NCBI RefSeq assembly: GCF_900113655.1
Contig: NZ_FOQF01000017.1
Location: forward strand, 16,644 to 80,643
Length of the DNA: 64,000 nucleotides
Origin: Pseudobutyrivibrio sp. OR37
Lineage (GTDB): Bacteria > Bacillota > Clostridia > Lachnospirales > Lachnospiraceae
Direction: 5' to 3'
A model generated the notes under the pieces. The model was not told where the DNA came from, ran no database searches, and saw only the letters and a list, made by a program, of their open reading frames with translations. Position 1 is the stretch's first letter; every line of letters starts with the position of its first letter. Positions 17,160-25,681 of the stretch are shown piece by piece. The position numbers and the translations under genes are program-made.

Positions 17160-18400
17160 TACTCTCCCTTCAAGGAAATAGTATGTGTCCAGCTCTTGCC
17201 TGATGCAGGAGTGATTTCACCAAATCCTAAATCCGTAATTACGATAGAAATCGCCACATCTGAAACAGGTCTTGCCTCTATACGAAGCCTTGTAGTACGA
17301 TTTTCACGCTTTGGCAAATCGGATAATTCCAGTAAATCCGTGTGAACCTCTCTTGACTCGGGGCGCTGAAGATAAAACTCTATTTCAGGCTCTCCATCAA
17401 GAATCACTTCACATTCACCCTTGGCATCATACCAGCTTTGACCTGCATCAATCAGTGTGAAAAATTTCATTACATTGTTTTCTAATATTTTTATAGAAAG
17501 ATTTAGCTTTAAATCATTATCGCCAATGAAGATAAATGGCCAGTCACGTTTACCGTCCTTTACATAGCCTGCGTAGCATGCACCCTTTGAATAAAGATTC
17601 TTTCCAAGAAAAACCTTACGGCCCTTACATAATCTGGAAAGACTAACCTTCATCCAGTCTCCGTCAAATCCATCTCCAACTAGATATACTGAAGAAAACA
17701 ATTTGCTGCCAAATGTATCTGCAATGATTTCGTCAAACATTTCATCCTTGTTTTCATTGATATCACCATGATTAACTACATCCAAAGTGATAAGCTGAGG
17801 GCGGGTGGTTTGATTTCTGTTCATTACTACAGAAACCATATTTGAGCCGCTGTAATCAAATAGAGCCACACTATACAGAAACAGCTCTGGCTTGCCAGAA
17901 AGAGCGTAATAATAAAAGCACTCATTTCTGTCTATAAGCATAATTCTTTTAGAATCAATCTTAAGCATTGAAGCCACATAATTCATCAGCTCCATAACCT
18001 CAAGATTTACCTGCTCAACACAAATAATCAGCTTCTCTATTTCTCCCATGGCAGCCATTGGACCTGGAATGGAAAAAAGCTTGTTAAAGTAGATTACAAG
18101 AAGATCCTTGGCCTGGTAAGTTTCAGAATCTAAAAATACCTGCTGGCCTCTAAGTGCAAGGTTAAATAAATCCTCCACCATAACAGCTTCCTTGACTCTG
18201 CTTTTAAGGATTGCTTCCTCACCAAAGAACCATTGGCCCATTCCATTACGCTTGGCAAGCACTGTAGGAATTGAATAGTTTTCCTCTCCCAAAACTGTGC
18301 TCACAGTAGTAGGCTCATCCATATTCGATTTGTAAATGCTAAGTACTGTGTTTCTGGAATTAATATCTATTCCAACATAAGCACCCTGGGAATTACTCAT
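17159..18400 (-). CDS. Hsp70/actin-fold protein (DUF5716-like)
   Basis: The fold of the Hsp70/actin ATPase superfamily is readable in order: phosphate-1 loop YVGIDINSRNTVLSIYK at residues 8-24, GEEAILKSRVKEA as in Hsp70 relatives, phosphate-2 loop VALFDYSGSNMVSVVMNR near residue 180, and an adenosine-type segment VYLVGDGFDGDW followed by NLYSKGACYAGYVKDG. The last 130 residues form a beta-rich domain (LNLSIKILENNVMKFFTLID, TTRLRIEARPVSDVAISIVI), standing where Hsp70 keeps its substrate-binding region. The glycine loops are eroded (DYSGSN for DLGGGT, VGDG for VGG), so ATP turnover may be weak or lost. From memory it matches the Lachnospiraceae family DUF5716, which is found next to DUF5717; this needs a profile search. 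The stop overlaps the TPR gene start. Confidence 0.78.
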   Translation of the reverse strand: MSNSQGAYVGIDINSRNTVLSIYKSNMDEPTTVSTVLGEENYSIPTVLAKRNGMGQWFFGEEAILKSRVKEAVMVEDLFNLALRGQQVFLDSETYQAKDLLVIYFNKLFSIPGPMAAMGEIEKLIICVEQVNLEVMELMNYVASMLKIDSKRIMLIDRNECFYYYALSGKPELFLYSVALFDYSGSNMVSVVMNRNQTTRPQLITLDVVNHGDINENKDEMFDEIIADTFGSKLFSSVYLVGDGFDGDWMKVSLSRLCKGRKVFLGKNLYSKGACYAGYVKDGKRDWPFIFIGDNDLKLNLSIKILENNVMKFFTLIDAGQSWYDAKGECEVILDGEPEIEFYLQRPESREVHTDLLELSDLPKRENRTTRLRIEARPVSDVAISIVITDLGFGEITPASGKSWTHTISLKGE

Positions 18401-18413
18401 AACTTATCCTGCC

Positions 18414-21400
18414 TTATATAATAGTAAATAAATCTTTTGTAACAGCGTCCAAGCCCTGATACTGCTTTAAAGCAGCTGCAAGCTCTGTATTCTCGCCATA
18501 CATATTGAATCTGCTGATATTATTCATAATGGCAAAACGACCATTTTTAACATCTGGCTCATCACTCATAACGATTGTCTCGCTCTTAAGTGGCTCATCA
18601 GAAATATCATCGCAATAAATTTCATAACGAAGTTCATCGCCGTAGAATAAAATAAACTGTTTTACATACAAGCCATCGTACATTTCAATCATATCATCCT
18701 CTTTAGGAGTACTTCCGTTGATTGAATAGGTGATTACGACAGATTTATGTTTATCGGTATTAATCTCTATAAAATGCTTGTCATAGAGATGATATTTAAT
18801 CTTAAGCTTTTCATTGCACTTTACGAAAAATCCAAAATATTGATTCTTAAGGATGGCGTCACCTAAAAGCATATCCAGCATATTAAGCTCTTCCTCCTCA
18901 AGCTCCTTTTGCTCACAAAGGAATTTAAGCAAGGCAATTCTCATGCTTTCATTTACACTAAGTCCCTTCTTGAAGCGATTGAAAATGAAAGCGAAAATCT
19001 CCTCTGGTACAACTGTACCTTGTGATAAATAGCTGTGAGCCTGATAAGTAAGGAAGGCTTCCACAATCATTTTATTATTTCTTCTTGAGACATAGGCCTC
19101 GAATACCTTCATAATATCTGGACAAAGGAAATCTCTATAGAGAACCTGTGTAAGAATTCGCTCGGAAAATTCCACCACATCCTCGCCTTTTTCAAAGCCA
19201 TTATCGTATATACGAAGCATCGTGTCTGTAGGTCCTACGTAGAATCTGATAAGGTAGTGAATCACCTCACCATGTATAATGCCTTTATTAATCAAATATG
19301 CACTAAGCAAAATCAAGAAATCATCAGACTGATCTGGCTTTTCGTTTATCAAATACCTGCAAAGCTTTGAAATAACCTCAGGCTTAACCTTTGTGCCATT
19401 GGTGTGCTTTAGCATGTAGTAGGCTTCCTCATATTTGCTTCGCGACACGAATACGTCAATAATATCGGCAATTACTTCTGCACTAAGCGCCTTTAAATCA
19501 GCCTCTTCCATAAAGTAACGTTCAACATAAGCCTCTTCCTCATTGAATCTGAAAAGCTCAATAATTTTTGGATACAAATGGCCAATATAATCATTTGAAA
19601 TCTGTTTAGACTCTAGTAAAAGCTTTACAGCATCCACAGTAGATTTGTTAGGAGCGCTAAAATCAAAGCCCTTCTCAAAATCCATCAATACATAAGCCAT
19701 GTTTAAAGGAGTAAGACCCTTAAGATTATCAAGATAACCTGTAGCATCAATAACATCCTCTACAAGGTAAGATTCGTCATCTACAAAAAGATTTCCCTCG
19801 TTGTCCTCAAGGAATATCACGCCCTTGCTGCCAACATAATTAAGATATGCCTTGTGGTCCGAAACATTTGCAATGCTTGGAGCCTTGAACTCTTCCTGAT
19901 ACAAGAAAACTCGTCTAACCTTTGGATCTATTACAGCAATCTTTTTCTTAAAAGCCAAATCTGAAACCAAACGAGCAACCTCAGAATCGAAGATTCCAAG
20001 CTCCATCAAACGCTGATAGCAGACAGCAAGATTTTCATCCAATCTGCCTAGCTTAAGCTGCTCTAAAGCGAAGGTTTCAATGGCCTCCTCATAGTGCTCG
20101 TAAGTTTTGTTATCATCCTCCCTGTGCAGGATGATATTAGCGTAAAGCAAAGCCTTTTTGTCGTAGGATAAATCGTTGTTGTATTTGAAAAACATGGTAA
20201 TCAACTGCGGAAATTTATCTACAGAATAATTAGGCATAGCATCCATGTAGGCTTCAAAAATACCTGATACATGAAGATTGGCTTCAATGGCCAGCTTGAA
20301 CCACTTTAAAAACTTTGGTTCAACATAATTAGCCTTCAAAATATAGGTGACGATTGCCAATAATAGCTGCAAATCAGGATAGATTTCATAACAGCTATCG
20401 ATTATTGGAAGCATTTTTGGATTAAAGCTTCGCTCGTTTTCAAGGATATGAATCATCTGGATTGCAATATCCTTAGAAATGGCCTTCTTTTTTCTGGCCC
20501 AATTTAAAATTTTGATGGTGAATTCATCAAGCCCTGAGATAAGATAAGGGTCTTGAACGTAAATATAATAGGCCTCGATGTATAAAAGTGGAGAATCAAT
20601 CCCACTATTAACCCATCCTGCAATATCTCTAAGCTTTGCGGTTGCATTCCTGATATATTCCTTTCTGAGGAATAGCAAGAACCAGAAAATCCTTACATCA
20701 TCCGGATGCTCTCTAAAGATTGATTCGATATTATCGGTCAATCTATCTACGTATTCTTCCTCTCTTTCAATAAGAGTGCAGATATATAGCAAGAATGCCC
20801 ATTCAGCGCTGGATTTATCTTCTATCTCACGCTTTAAATCCTGGATAATCCAAAGAGCTTCCTGCTTTTGATTATTAGTCACATATAAAAATGCTTTTGT
20901 AAGAAGCAAGAAATTATCATTTCCTTCAGACTCATCTATAAGCTTTTCTACAATAGCGCGTGTCTCCTGACACCAAACTTGAGTGGTTATACGTCTAAGT
21001 CTGAACTCCTCGTAAAATCGGCATGCCTTTAGGATTTCGATATTTTTATCGTGCTCCTTGGAATCAAGGGTTACCCCCTCTTTAAGAGATGAGGCGATAA
21101 TAGTAATCTCCTTGTGAACATCTCTGTAATCAAAAGTGATTTTGGCAAGGTTTAATCCGGCATGCATTTTATCCTTGTGGATGTAATAGTTCATGTTGAA
21201 TATAGAACCAAGGAAGAAATCAGCTGTTATATGTTCCTTTTCGATAGAAACAAAATCAGCATCACAGCTAACCTCAACATCTATAAAGCCCCAGGTGGAG
21301 CGAACTATTTCGATTTCACCACGAATGTTTTCTTTAACCTCGAAATATTTATCAACTCTTTCTTCAACCTCGAAGGTCATTTTAGGCTTTAAGCCACATG

Positions 21401-22010
21401 ATACCAAAAACTCATCTACATTGCAGGCAGCAATAGGTGCAGCCTTGAAGCCGCGGTACAAAAGCCTGGTTCTCTTGTCTAGAGTACGAATAAAATCTGA
21501 AAATCTATCTGAATAAAAGATAGAAACAGCTTCTGTAAAGTGATTCTGTGCAAGCTCCAAATAATCATTAAGGCTGTTAATAGGGCCTAATGAAGATGTA
21601 AGTGGCTTTTGAATATAAGTAATGGTAAATGGGATACGCTTTTCGATTCCTACTGCGACAATAATGAAATTACCTGTTAGCTTCTCCCCCACCTTAAAGT
21701 TGTAATCATCAACTTTATAGGTAATGTGCACATTAGCCCTGTCAAACAGTGGCTCATCAATCTGAATGTATGGATTATCACAGTAAATAACACCGCGAAT
21801 CTTTACATCATTAGAGCTCTTGAAATATATATCACCCTTGAAGGTATCAGAAACAAAGCAGGTTACATCAATCTGCTCATGTTCGAATTCTATATTTGGT
21901 TTAACATCATCGAATTTATCTTCGGATATACGATAGATCCTTTTTCTCAAAACATTTCCCTCGTTTACTCCAGGATTGCGGGCATTGCCCACTACTCCTA
22001 GCATATTCAT
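18414..22010 (-). CDS. Very large helical-repeat protein (DUF5717-like)
   Basis: At 1198 residues this is the largest product here. It has no signal peptide or membrane segment. The first 300 residues are beta-rich (FEHEQIDVTCFVSDTFKGDI, IEIVRSTWGFIDVEVSCDAD); the middle and C-terminal parts are long runs of TPR/alpha-solenoid helices (DLKREIEDKSSAEWAFLLYI, ERYFMEEADLKALSAEVIAD); the end is again beta-rich (KHKSVVITYSINGSTPKEDD). I believe it is the Lachnospiraceae family DUF5717. It opens the four-gene operon and lies 13 bp ahead of the Hsp70-like gene. The start is uncertain: a good promoter ends only a few bases before the ATG at 22010, which would make the mRNA leaderless; an in-frame TTG at 21950, preceded by GAGGGAAATGTT, is the alternative and would give RKRIYRISEDKF as N-terminus. 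Confidence 0.78.
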   Translation of the reverse strand: MNMLGVVGNARNPGVNEGNVLRKRIYRISEDKFDDVKPNIEFEHEQIDVTCFVSDTFKGDIYFKSSNDVKIRGVIYCDNPYIQIDEPLFDRANVHITYKVDDYNFKVGEKLTGNFIIVAVGIEKRIPFTITYIQKPLTSSLGPINSLNDYLELAQNHFTEAVSIFYSDRFSDFIRTLDKRTRLLYRGFKAAPIAACNVDEFLVSCGLKPKMTFEVEERVDKYFEVKENIRGEIEIVRSTWGFIDVEVSCDADFVSIEKEHITADFFLGSIFNMNYYIHKDKMHAGLNLAKITFDYRDVHKEITIIASSLKEGVTLDSKEHDKNIEILKACRFYEEFRLRRITTQVWCQETRAIVEKLIDESEGNDNFLLLTKAFLYVTNNQKQEALWIIQDLKREIEDKSSAEWAFLLYICTLIEREEEYVDRLTDNIESIFREHPDDVRIFWFLLFLRKEYIRNATAKLRDIAGWVNSGIDSPLLYIEAYYIYVQDPYLISGLDEFTIKILNWARKKKAISKDIAIQMIHILENERSFNPKMLPIIDSCYEIYPDLQLLLAIVTYILKANYVEPKFLKWFKLAIEANLHVSGIFEAYMDAMPNYSVDKFPQLITMFFKYNNDLSYDKKALLYANIILHREDDNKTYEHYEEAIETFALEQLKLGRLDENLAVCYQRLMELGIFDSEVARLVSDLAFKKKIAVIDPKVRRVFLYQEEFKAPSIANVSDHKAYLNYVGSKGVIFLEDNEGNLFVDDESYLVEDVIDATGYLDNLKGLTPLNMAYVLMDFEKGFDFSAPNKSTVDAVKLLLESKQISNDYIGHLYPKIIELFRFNEEEAYVERYFMEEADLKALSAEVIADIIDVFVSRSKYEEAYYMLKHTNGTKVKPEVISKLCRYLINEKPDQSDDFLILLSAYLINKGIIHGEVIHYLIRFYVGPTDTMLRIYDNGFEKGEDVVEFSERILTQVLYRDFLCPDIMKVFEAYVSRRNNKMIVEAFLTYQAHSYLSQGTVVPEEIFAFIFNRFKKGLSVNESMRIALLKFLCEQKELEEEELNMLDMLLGDAILKNQYFGFFVKCNEKLKIKYHLYDKHFIEINTDKHKSVVITYSINGSTPKEDDMIEMYDGLYVKQFILFYGDELRYEIYCDDISDEPLKSETIVMSDEPDVKNGRFAIMNNISRFNMYGENTELAAALKQYQGLDAVTKDLFTII

Positions 22011-22015
22011 ATCAA

Positions 22016-22043
22016 ATTATAGCACAACATGTAGTGTTTTCAA
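22016..22043 (-). promoter_or_regulatory. Sigma-A promoter of the DUF5717 operon
   Basis: On the minus strand TTGAAA, a 16-base spacer and TATAAT. The predicted transcription start falls at or within a few bases of the ATG at 22010. Confidence 0.7.
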
Positions 22044-22114
22044 ACGAATAAGCATCAAAAAAGATGGATATTTATTCCCAGTGATGCTACTATGATATAA
22101 GCGAGGTGATTACA

Positions 22115-23203
22115 ATGATTAAACATAAAGACCATTTTCACGGAAGTGATTTAGAGAAAATCGAAAAGATTTATGGAATAAAAAAAGAGGACATTATTAG
22201 CTTCTCTGCTAATGTTAATCCACTTGGGATTTCTTCAAAGCTGAGGGATGGCATCAAGGATCATATTGATTGCATCACCACATACCCAGATAGAGAATAC
22301 TCTGCGCTTCGTCAATGCATCGCTATTTACTGTGGTTGCGAATCCGAAAACGTAATCGTTGGAAACGGTTCAACAGAGCTCATTTCTCTATTCGTAAAAA
22401 TCGAAAATCCTAAAAAGGCCCTTATCCTTGGACCTACTTATTCAGAATACGAAAGAGAAATTTCATTGGTTGGTGGCAAAACAATCTACTACCCACTCAA
22501 GGAAGAAAACTCATTTTTACTTGATACCAATGATTTTGTTAGCAAATTATCAGAAGACATTGATATGGTTATCATTTGCAATCCAAACAATCCTACAGGA
22601 ACAGCCATCAATACATCAGATATGCGTAAGATTCTTGATGCCTGCATGGCCTTCCATATATTCGTTATGGTAGATGAAACCTATGTAGAATTTGCCGAGG
22701 ATGTTTCAAAGATTTCTGCTGTAGGTCTTACAAGAACCTACAACAATATTGCCATTTTACGTGGCACCTCAAAATTCTTTGCTGCCCCTGGCCTTCGCTT
22801 AGGCTATGCCATCTGTTCCAACGAGGATTTGATTTCAGAAATCAACAAGCGTAAGGACCCATGGACTATCAACTCCATTGCTGTAGTTGCCGGCACATTA
22901 ATGTTTACAGATGAGGAATACATTAATAAAACCAGAAAGCTTATTTCATCAGAGCGTGACCGCCTGTATAAAATATTTGAAGAAAGCTCTCGCTTTAAAC
23001 CATATAAGCCAGAAGGCAACTTTATGCTGCTGAAGATATTAGAGGATGGCTTAACCAGTGGCGAACTATTTGACCGATGCATCAAAAAAGGACTCATGAT
23101 TCGCGATTGTTCTACCTTCCCTTATCTTGGCGAAAACTACATCCGATTCTGCTTCATGAATCCATCCGATAACGACAAACTTGTTGAGACATTATTGCAA
23201 TAA
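22115..23203 (+). CDS. PLP-dependent aminotransferase, HisC/CobD type
   Basis: A fold-type I PLP enzyme of 362 residues. FSANVNPLGIS near the N-terminus is the pattern of threonine-phosphate decarboxylase (CobD); the PLP lysine is in RGTSKFFAAPGLRLGYA, with ICNPNNPTGTA and VDETYVEFAEDVS as cofactor contacts and YIRFCFMNPSDNDKLVE at the end. HisC (histidinol-phosphate aminotransferase) is the near alternative. No cobalamin genes are in the window, so the decarboxylase role is not supported by context. I take the ATG at 22115, six bases after GAGGTG, rather than the in-frame GTG that overlaps that site. It ends in the bidirectional hairpin at 23202. Confidence 0.8.
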   Translation: MIKHKDHFHGSDLEKIEKIYGIKKEDIISFSANVNPLGISSKLRDGIKDHIDCITTYPDREYSALRQCIAIYCGCESENVIVGNGSTELISLFVKIENPKKALILGPTYSEYEREISLVGGKTIYYPLKEENSFLLDTNDFVSKLSEDIDMVIICNPNNPTGTAINTSDMRKILDACMAFHIFVMVDETYVEFAEDVSKISAVGLTRTYNNIAILRGTSKFFAAPGLRLGYAICSNEDLISEINKRKDPWTINSIAVVAGTLMFTDEEYINKTRKLISSERDRLYKIFEESSRFKPYKPEGNFMLLKILEDGLTSGELFDRCIKKGLMIRDCSTFPYLGENYIRFCFMNPSDNDKLVETLLQ

Positions 23204-23302
23204 AAAACGCCCCATTACGGTAACAATCATAATAATTCTACGCTCAGCATAGAAAGCTTTGCTTAAGAATTATTATAGATTGTTACCTATGGGGTGTTTT
23301 TT
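23202..23302. repeat. Long hairpin repeat, copy D, acting as bidirectional terminator
   Basis: Outer stem CCCCA/TGGGG, internal loop TTAC opposite TA, inner stem GGTAACAATC with GATTGTTACC, then ATAATAATTCT with its complement enclosing ACGCTCAGCATAGAAAGCT. A-runs on the left and T-runs on the right make it a terminator in both directions between the convergent aminotransferase and lysozyme genes, whose stop codons lie at its edges. Confidence 0.85.
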
Positions 23303-24299
23303 ATTGTAGCCAAATATCTAAATCAACGTTTCCGTTAATTCCTTCAACACGACCTGTTTCAGAGTACTGCCAAATTTCGTATTCGTATGGCCAGTAGAAT
23401 TCTTTGTTATAGCCAGCAAACCATTTTGGATATTCGGTGAGCTGTGTTAAATCAAGAAGCATTGCTCCCATTTCTGTATTGTGATAAAACATTGGCTGAT
23501 ATCCAGCATTTTTAACAGCTTCTAAGAATGTCTTGGTAAGATCAGTACGCTCCTGCACAGAAAGAGCATTGGTTCTAGCGCTTTGGTCTGCCACCTTTTC
23601 AACATCAAATACGATAGGAAGCTGAAGTGAATATCCGTTAAGTAAGCCTATAACTGTAGAGGCTTCTTCAAGTACCTCGGCCTGATTGATAGCCTGGGAG
23701 AAAACATATACTCCAACATCAATTCCAGCAGCTTGGGCACCTTCAATGTTTTGAATGCATTTTTCATCGATTACAAGCTTTCCTGTACCGTAGCCTCTGT
23801 AAACAGCTCTTACGAATGCAAATTCTACACCTTCTGCCTTAACTGCCTGCCAGTCAATATCTCCCTGATGTGAGCTTACATCTATTCCAAAACGCGATGC
23901 CTGCTCTCCATCCTTTGTGTATACATAGCGTCCATTTTCATCCTCTGAAAGATTGTCTATATTAAAATTATTTTTAGTCAAATCCTCATTAATTTCCACG
24001 AAATTATATTTAGAATTAGCTGCAACAATTATGTATTCAGGATATAAAGATTTCAGCACAGAAATAACCGTATTTCCGTTTTCTAAAGATTCCTTTATAG
24101 AATCCAAAACGCCTTTGCGGCCCTCTGCCTTTGCCTCACTCATAAGCTCCTTAACCTCCTCGGTAGAGTAGGTTTCCTTATTATCCTGAAGCTTGATTCT
24201 GCTGTGTGTATCAGCAACTATATAAATAATTCCAACTGCAATCAATGTGAAAATGATTGAAAGTATGGAAATTAAAAAATATCTAAATGCTCTTTTCAT
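23301..24299 (-). CDS. Membrane-anchored GH25 lysozyme
   Basis: Glycoside hydrolase family 25 enzymes cut the muramyl-glucosaminyl bond of peptidoglycan. After an N-terminal membrane helix (FLISILSIIFTLIAVGIIYI) and a charged stalk of about 110 residues, the catalytic domain begins at FGIDVSSHQGDIDWQAVKAE and contains the catalytic DxE region LPIVFDVEKVADQ and the late WQYSETGRVEGINGNVDLD. The stop of the upstream acetyltransferase is only four bases away and there is no clear Shine-Dalgarno, so translation is probably coupled. A housekeeping wall hydrolase is more likely than a phage endolysin, since no phage gene is near. Confidence 0.92.
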   Translation of the reverse strand: MKRAFRYFLISILSIIFTLIAVGIIYIVADTHSRIKLQDNKETYSTEEVKELMSEAKAEGRKGVLDSIKESLENGNTVISVLKSLYPEYIIVAANSKYNFVEINEDLTKNNFNIDNLSEDENGRYVYTKDGEQASRFGIDVSSHQGDIDWQAVKAEGVEFAFVRAVYRGYGTGKLVIDEKCIQNIEGAQAAGIDVGVYVFSQAINQAEVLEEASTVIGLLNGYSLQLPIVFDVEKVADQSARTNALSVQERTDLTKTFLEAVKNAGYQPMFYHNTEMGAMLLDLTQLTEYPKWFAGYNKEFYWPYEYEIWQYSETGRVEGINGNVDLDIWLQ

Positions 24300-24303
24300 A
24301 ATA

Positions 24304-24825
24304 TTATTCAGGCATATCAGATAGAGAACCTATCTGCTTTCTATACCACACTATTCCTTTCCAATTACCAAATTTGTAACCAATATCCGTAAAATGACCA
24401 ACCTCTTCAAAGCCAAGGGCCTTGTGAAAAGCGATACTTGCCTCATTGTCATCTGTAATAACGCCGTACATGAATTTATAGCCCATAGTCTTAAGCCTTG
24501 CTTCAAGCTCTGTATACAAAAGCTTTCCTATACCAGATTTCTTAGGAACCTCTGGGGCTAAATAAATAGTAGTTTCAACGGCATATTTGTATGCATCATG
24601 ATGACGTAATCTGCCACCATAAGCCATTCCTACAACCTTATCTTCTTCGTCTACTGCAACGATATATGGATAATCCTGCTTCGTATTTACGATACTATCG
24701 GCATAACCCTGCACAGTAGGATTAATCTCCGAAAAAGTAACGTAAGTGTTGGCAACATAGTAACCATAAATATCGTGTATAGCCTTAGCATCGGAGGTCA
24801 CAGCCTCTCTAATCTTGTAAATCAT
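24304..24825 (-). CDS. GNAT N-acetyltransferase, phosphinothricin-acetyltransferase-like
   Basis: A 173-residue GNAT fold enzyme that would transfer acetyl from acetyl-CoA to a small amine. It has the family order of the Pat/YncA branch: IREAVTSDAKAIHDIYGYYV at the start, IYLAPEVPKKSGIGKLLYTE as acetyl-CoA loop (consensus Q/RxxGxG/A is PKKSGIG here), and ASIAFHKALGFEEVGHF near the end. Likely substrates in the family are phosphinothricin or methionine derivatives; the true substrate is unknown. GGAGGATAAA precedes the ATG. It forms a two-gene unit with the lysozyme. Confidence 0.88.
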   Translation of the reverse strand: MIYKIREAVTSDAKAIHDIYGYYVANTYVTFSEINPTVQGYADSIVNTKQDYPYIVAVDEEDKVVGMAYGGRLRHHDAYKYAVETTIYLAPEVPKKSGIGKLLYTELEARLKTMGYKFMYGVITDDNEASIAFHKALGFEEVGHFTDIGYKFGNWKGIVWYRKQIGSLSDMPE

Positions 24826-24952
24826 TTTATCCTCCTAGCGTAAAATCTACATAAAAAGATGATAACAAAGCAGTGTTTATTATTCAATAATTTCCTTTAC
24901 AAAAAACTATAATACCTTTATAACATAAATTAAAAAATAAAGGATGTAAAAG

Positions 24953-25603
24953 ATGAAATACGACACAATTCTATTTGATTTAGACGGTACCCTGCTTTAC
25001 ACACTAGAAGACTTAACAGATTCTATCAACTATATGTTAGAAAAATATGGGTTTGAGACTCATTCAATAGATGACGTAAGAAGGTTTGTTGGAAATGGTT
25101 TAAGAATGCTTGTAGTTCGTGCCCTTCCTATGGGTGAAAACTACGAACACTTTGAAGAATTCTTTCAGGAGTTCGTTGAATACTACAACACCCACAATCT
25201 TATCAAAACAAAGCCTTATGATGGCATAATGGAAACCACAAACGAGCTTGCGCGAATAGGTGTAAAAATGGCCATCGTAACTAATAAAGGGCAAACAGCC
25301 AGCGAGTCCTTACTAGAGGATTTCTTTAAGCCTAATATTAATATTGTAATTGGAGATGACGGTAAGCATCCTAGAAAGCCTGATCCTGCTCCTATCGAGA
25401 TGGCACTATCTGCTCTAGGTGTTACAGATAAATCCAAGGTCCTTTATGTAGGTGATTCTGAAGTAGATGCTGCTGTAGGCGAAAACTCTGGTCTGGATTA
25501 TGTGCTTTGCACTTACGGCTTCCGCGATATGGATGTGCTTTCAAAATTCAATCCTGTAGCCTACATTGATGACATTCGCAAATTATTAAATATTGTATAT
25601 TAA
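24953..25603 (+). CDS. HAD-family phosphatase, phosphoglycolate phosphatase-like
   Basis: A haloacid dehalogenase hydrolase of 216 residues. Motif I is ILFDLDGTLLYTLEDL with the nucleophilic Asp, motif II is AIVTNKGQ, motif III is the Lys in HPRKPDPAPIEMAL and motif IV is LYVGDSEVDAAVG. The helical cap between residues 15 and 80 is of the Gph/PgmB kind. Phosphoglycolate is the usual family substrate; many relatives are broader. It lies alone between two divergently and convergently placed genes and ends at the hairpin 25606-25676. Confidence 0.9.
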   Translation: MKYDTILFDLDGTLLYTLEDLTDSINYMLEKYGFETHSIDDVRRFVGNGLRMLVVRALPMGENYEHFEEFFQEFVEYYNTHNLIKTKPYDGIMETTNELARIGVKMAIVTNKGQTASESLLEDFFKPNINIVIGDDGKHPRKPDPAPIEMALSALGVTDKSKVLYVGDSEVDAAVGENSGLDYVLCTYGFRDMDVLSKFNPVAYIDDIRKLLNIVY

Positions 25604-25605
25604 AA

Positions 25606-25676
25606 TATATCTAGCACCTAACAAGCTATAATAATTCTTAAGAAAAGAATTTATTATGCTTGTTAGGGTGACTAGA
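25606..25676. repeat. Long hairpin repeat, copy E, bidirectional terminator
   Basis: Read on the minus strand: outer stem TATCTAG/CTAGATA, internal loop TCAC opposite TG, inner stem CCTAACAAGC/GCTTGTTAGG, then AATAAATTCTT with its near complement. The loop is a variant of TTAC/TA in the other copies, with a compensatory T-A to C-G change. The apical part is simpler than in the other copies. It separates the convergent phosphatase and carboxypeptidase genes. Confidence 0.75.
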
Positions 25677-25681
25677 TATTT

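Noticed and set aside
23301..24299. GH25 enzyme as a phage endolysin
   Set aside because: It has a membrane anchor and stalk, and neither holin nor any phage gene is nearby.
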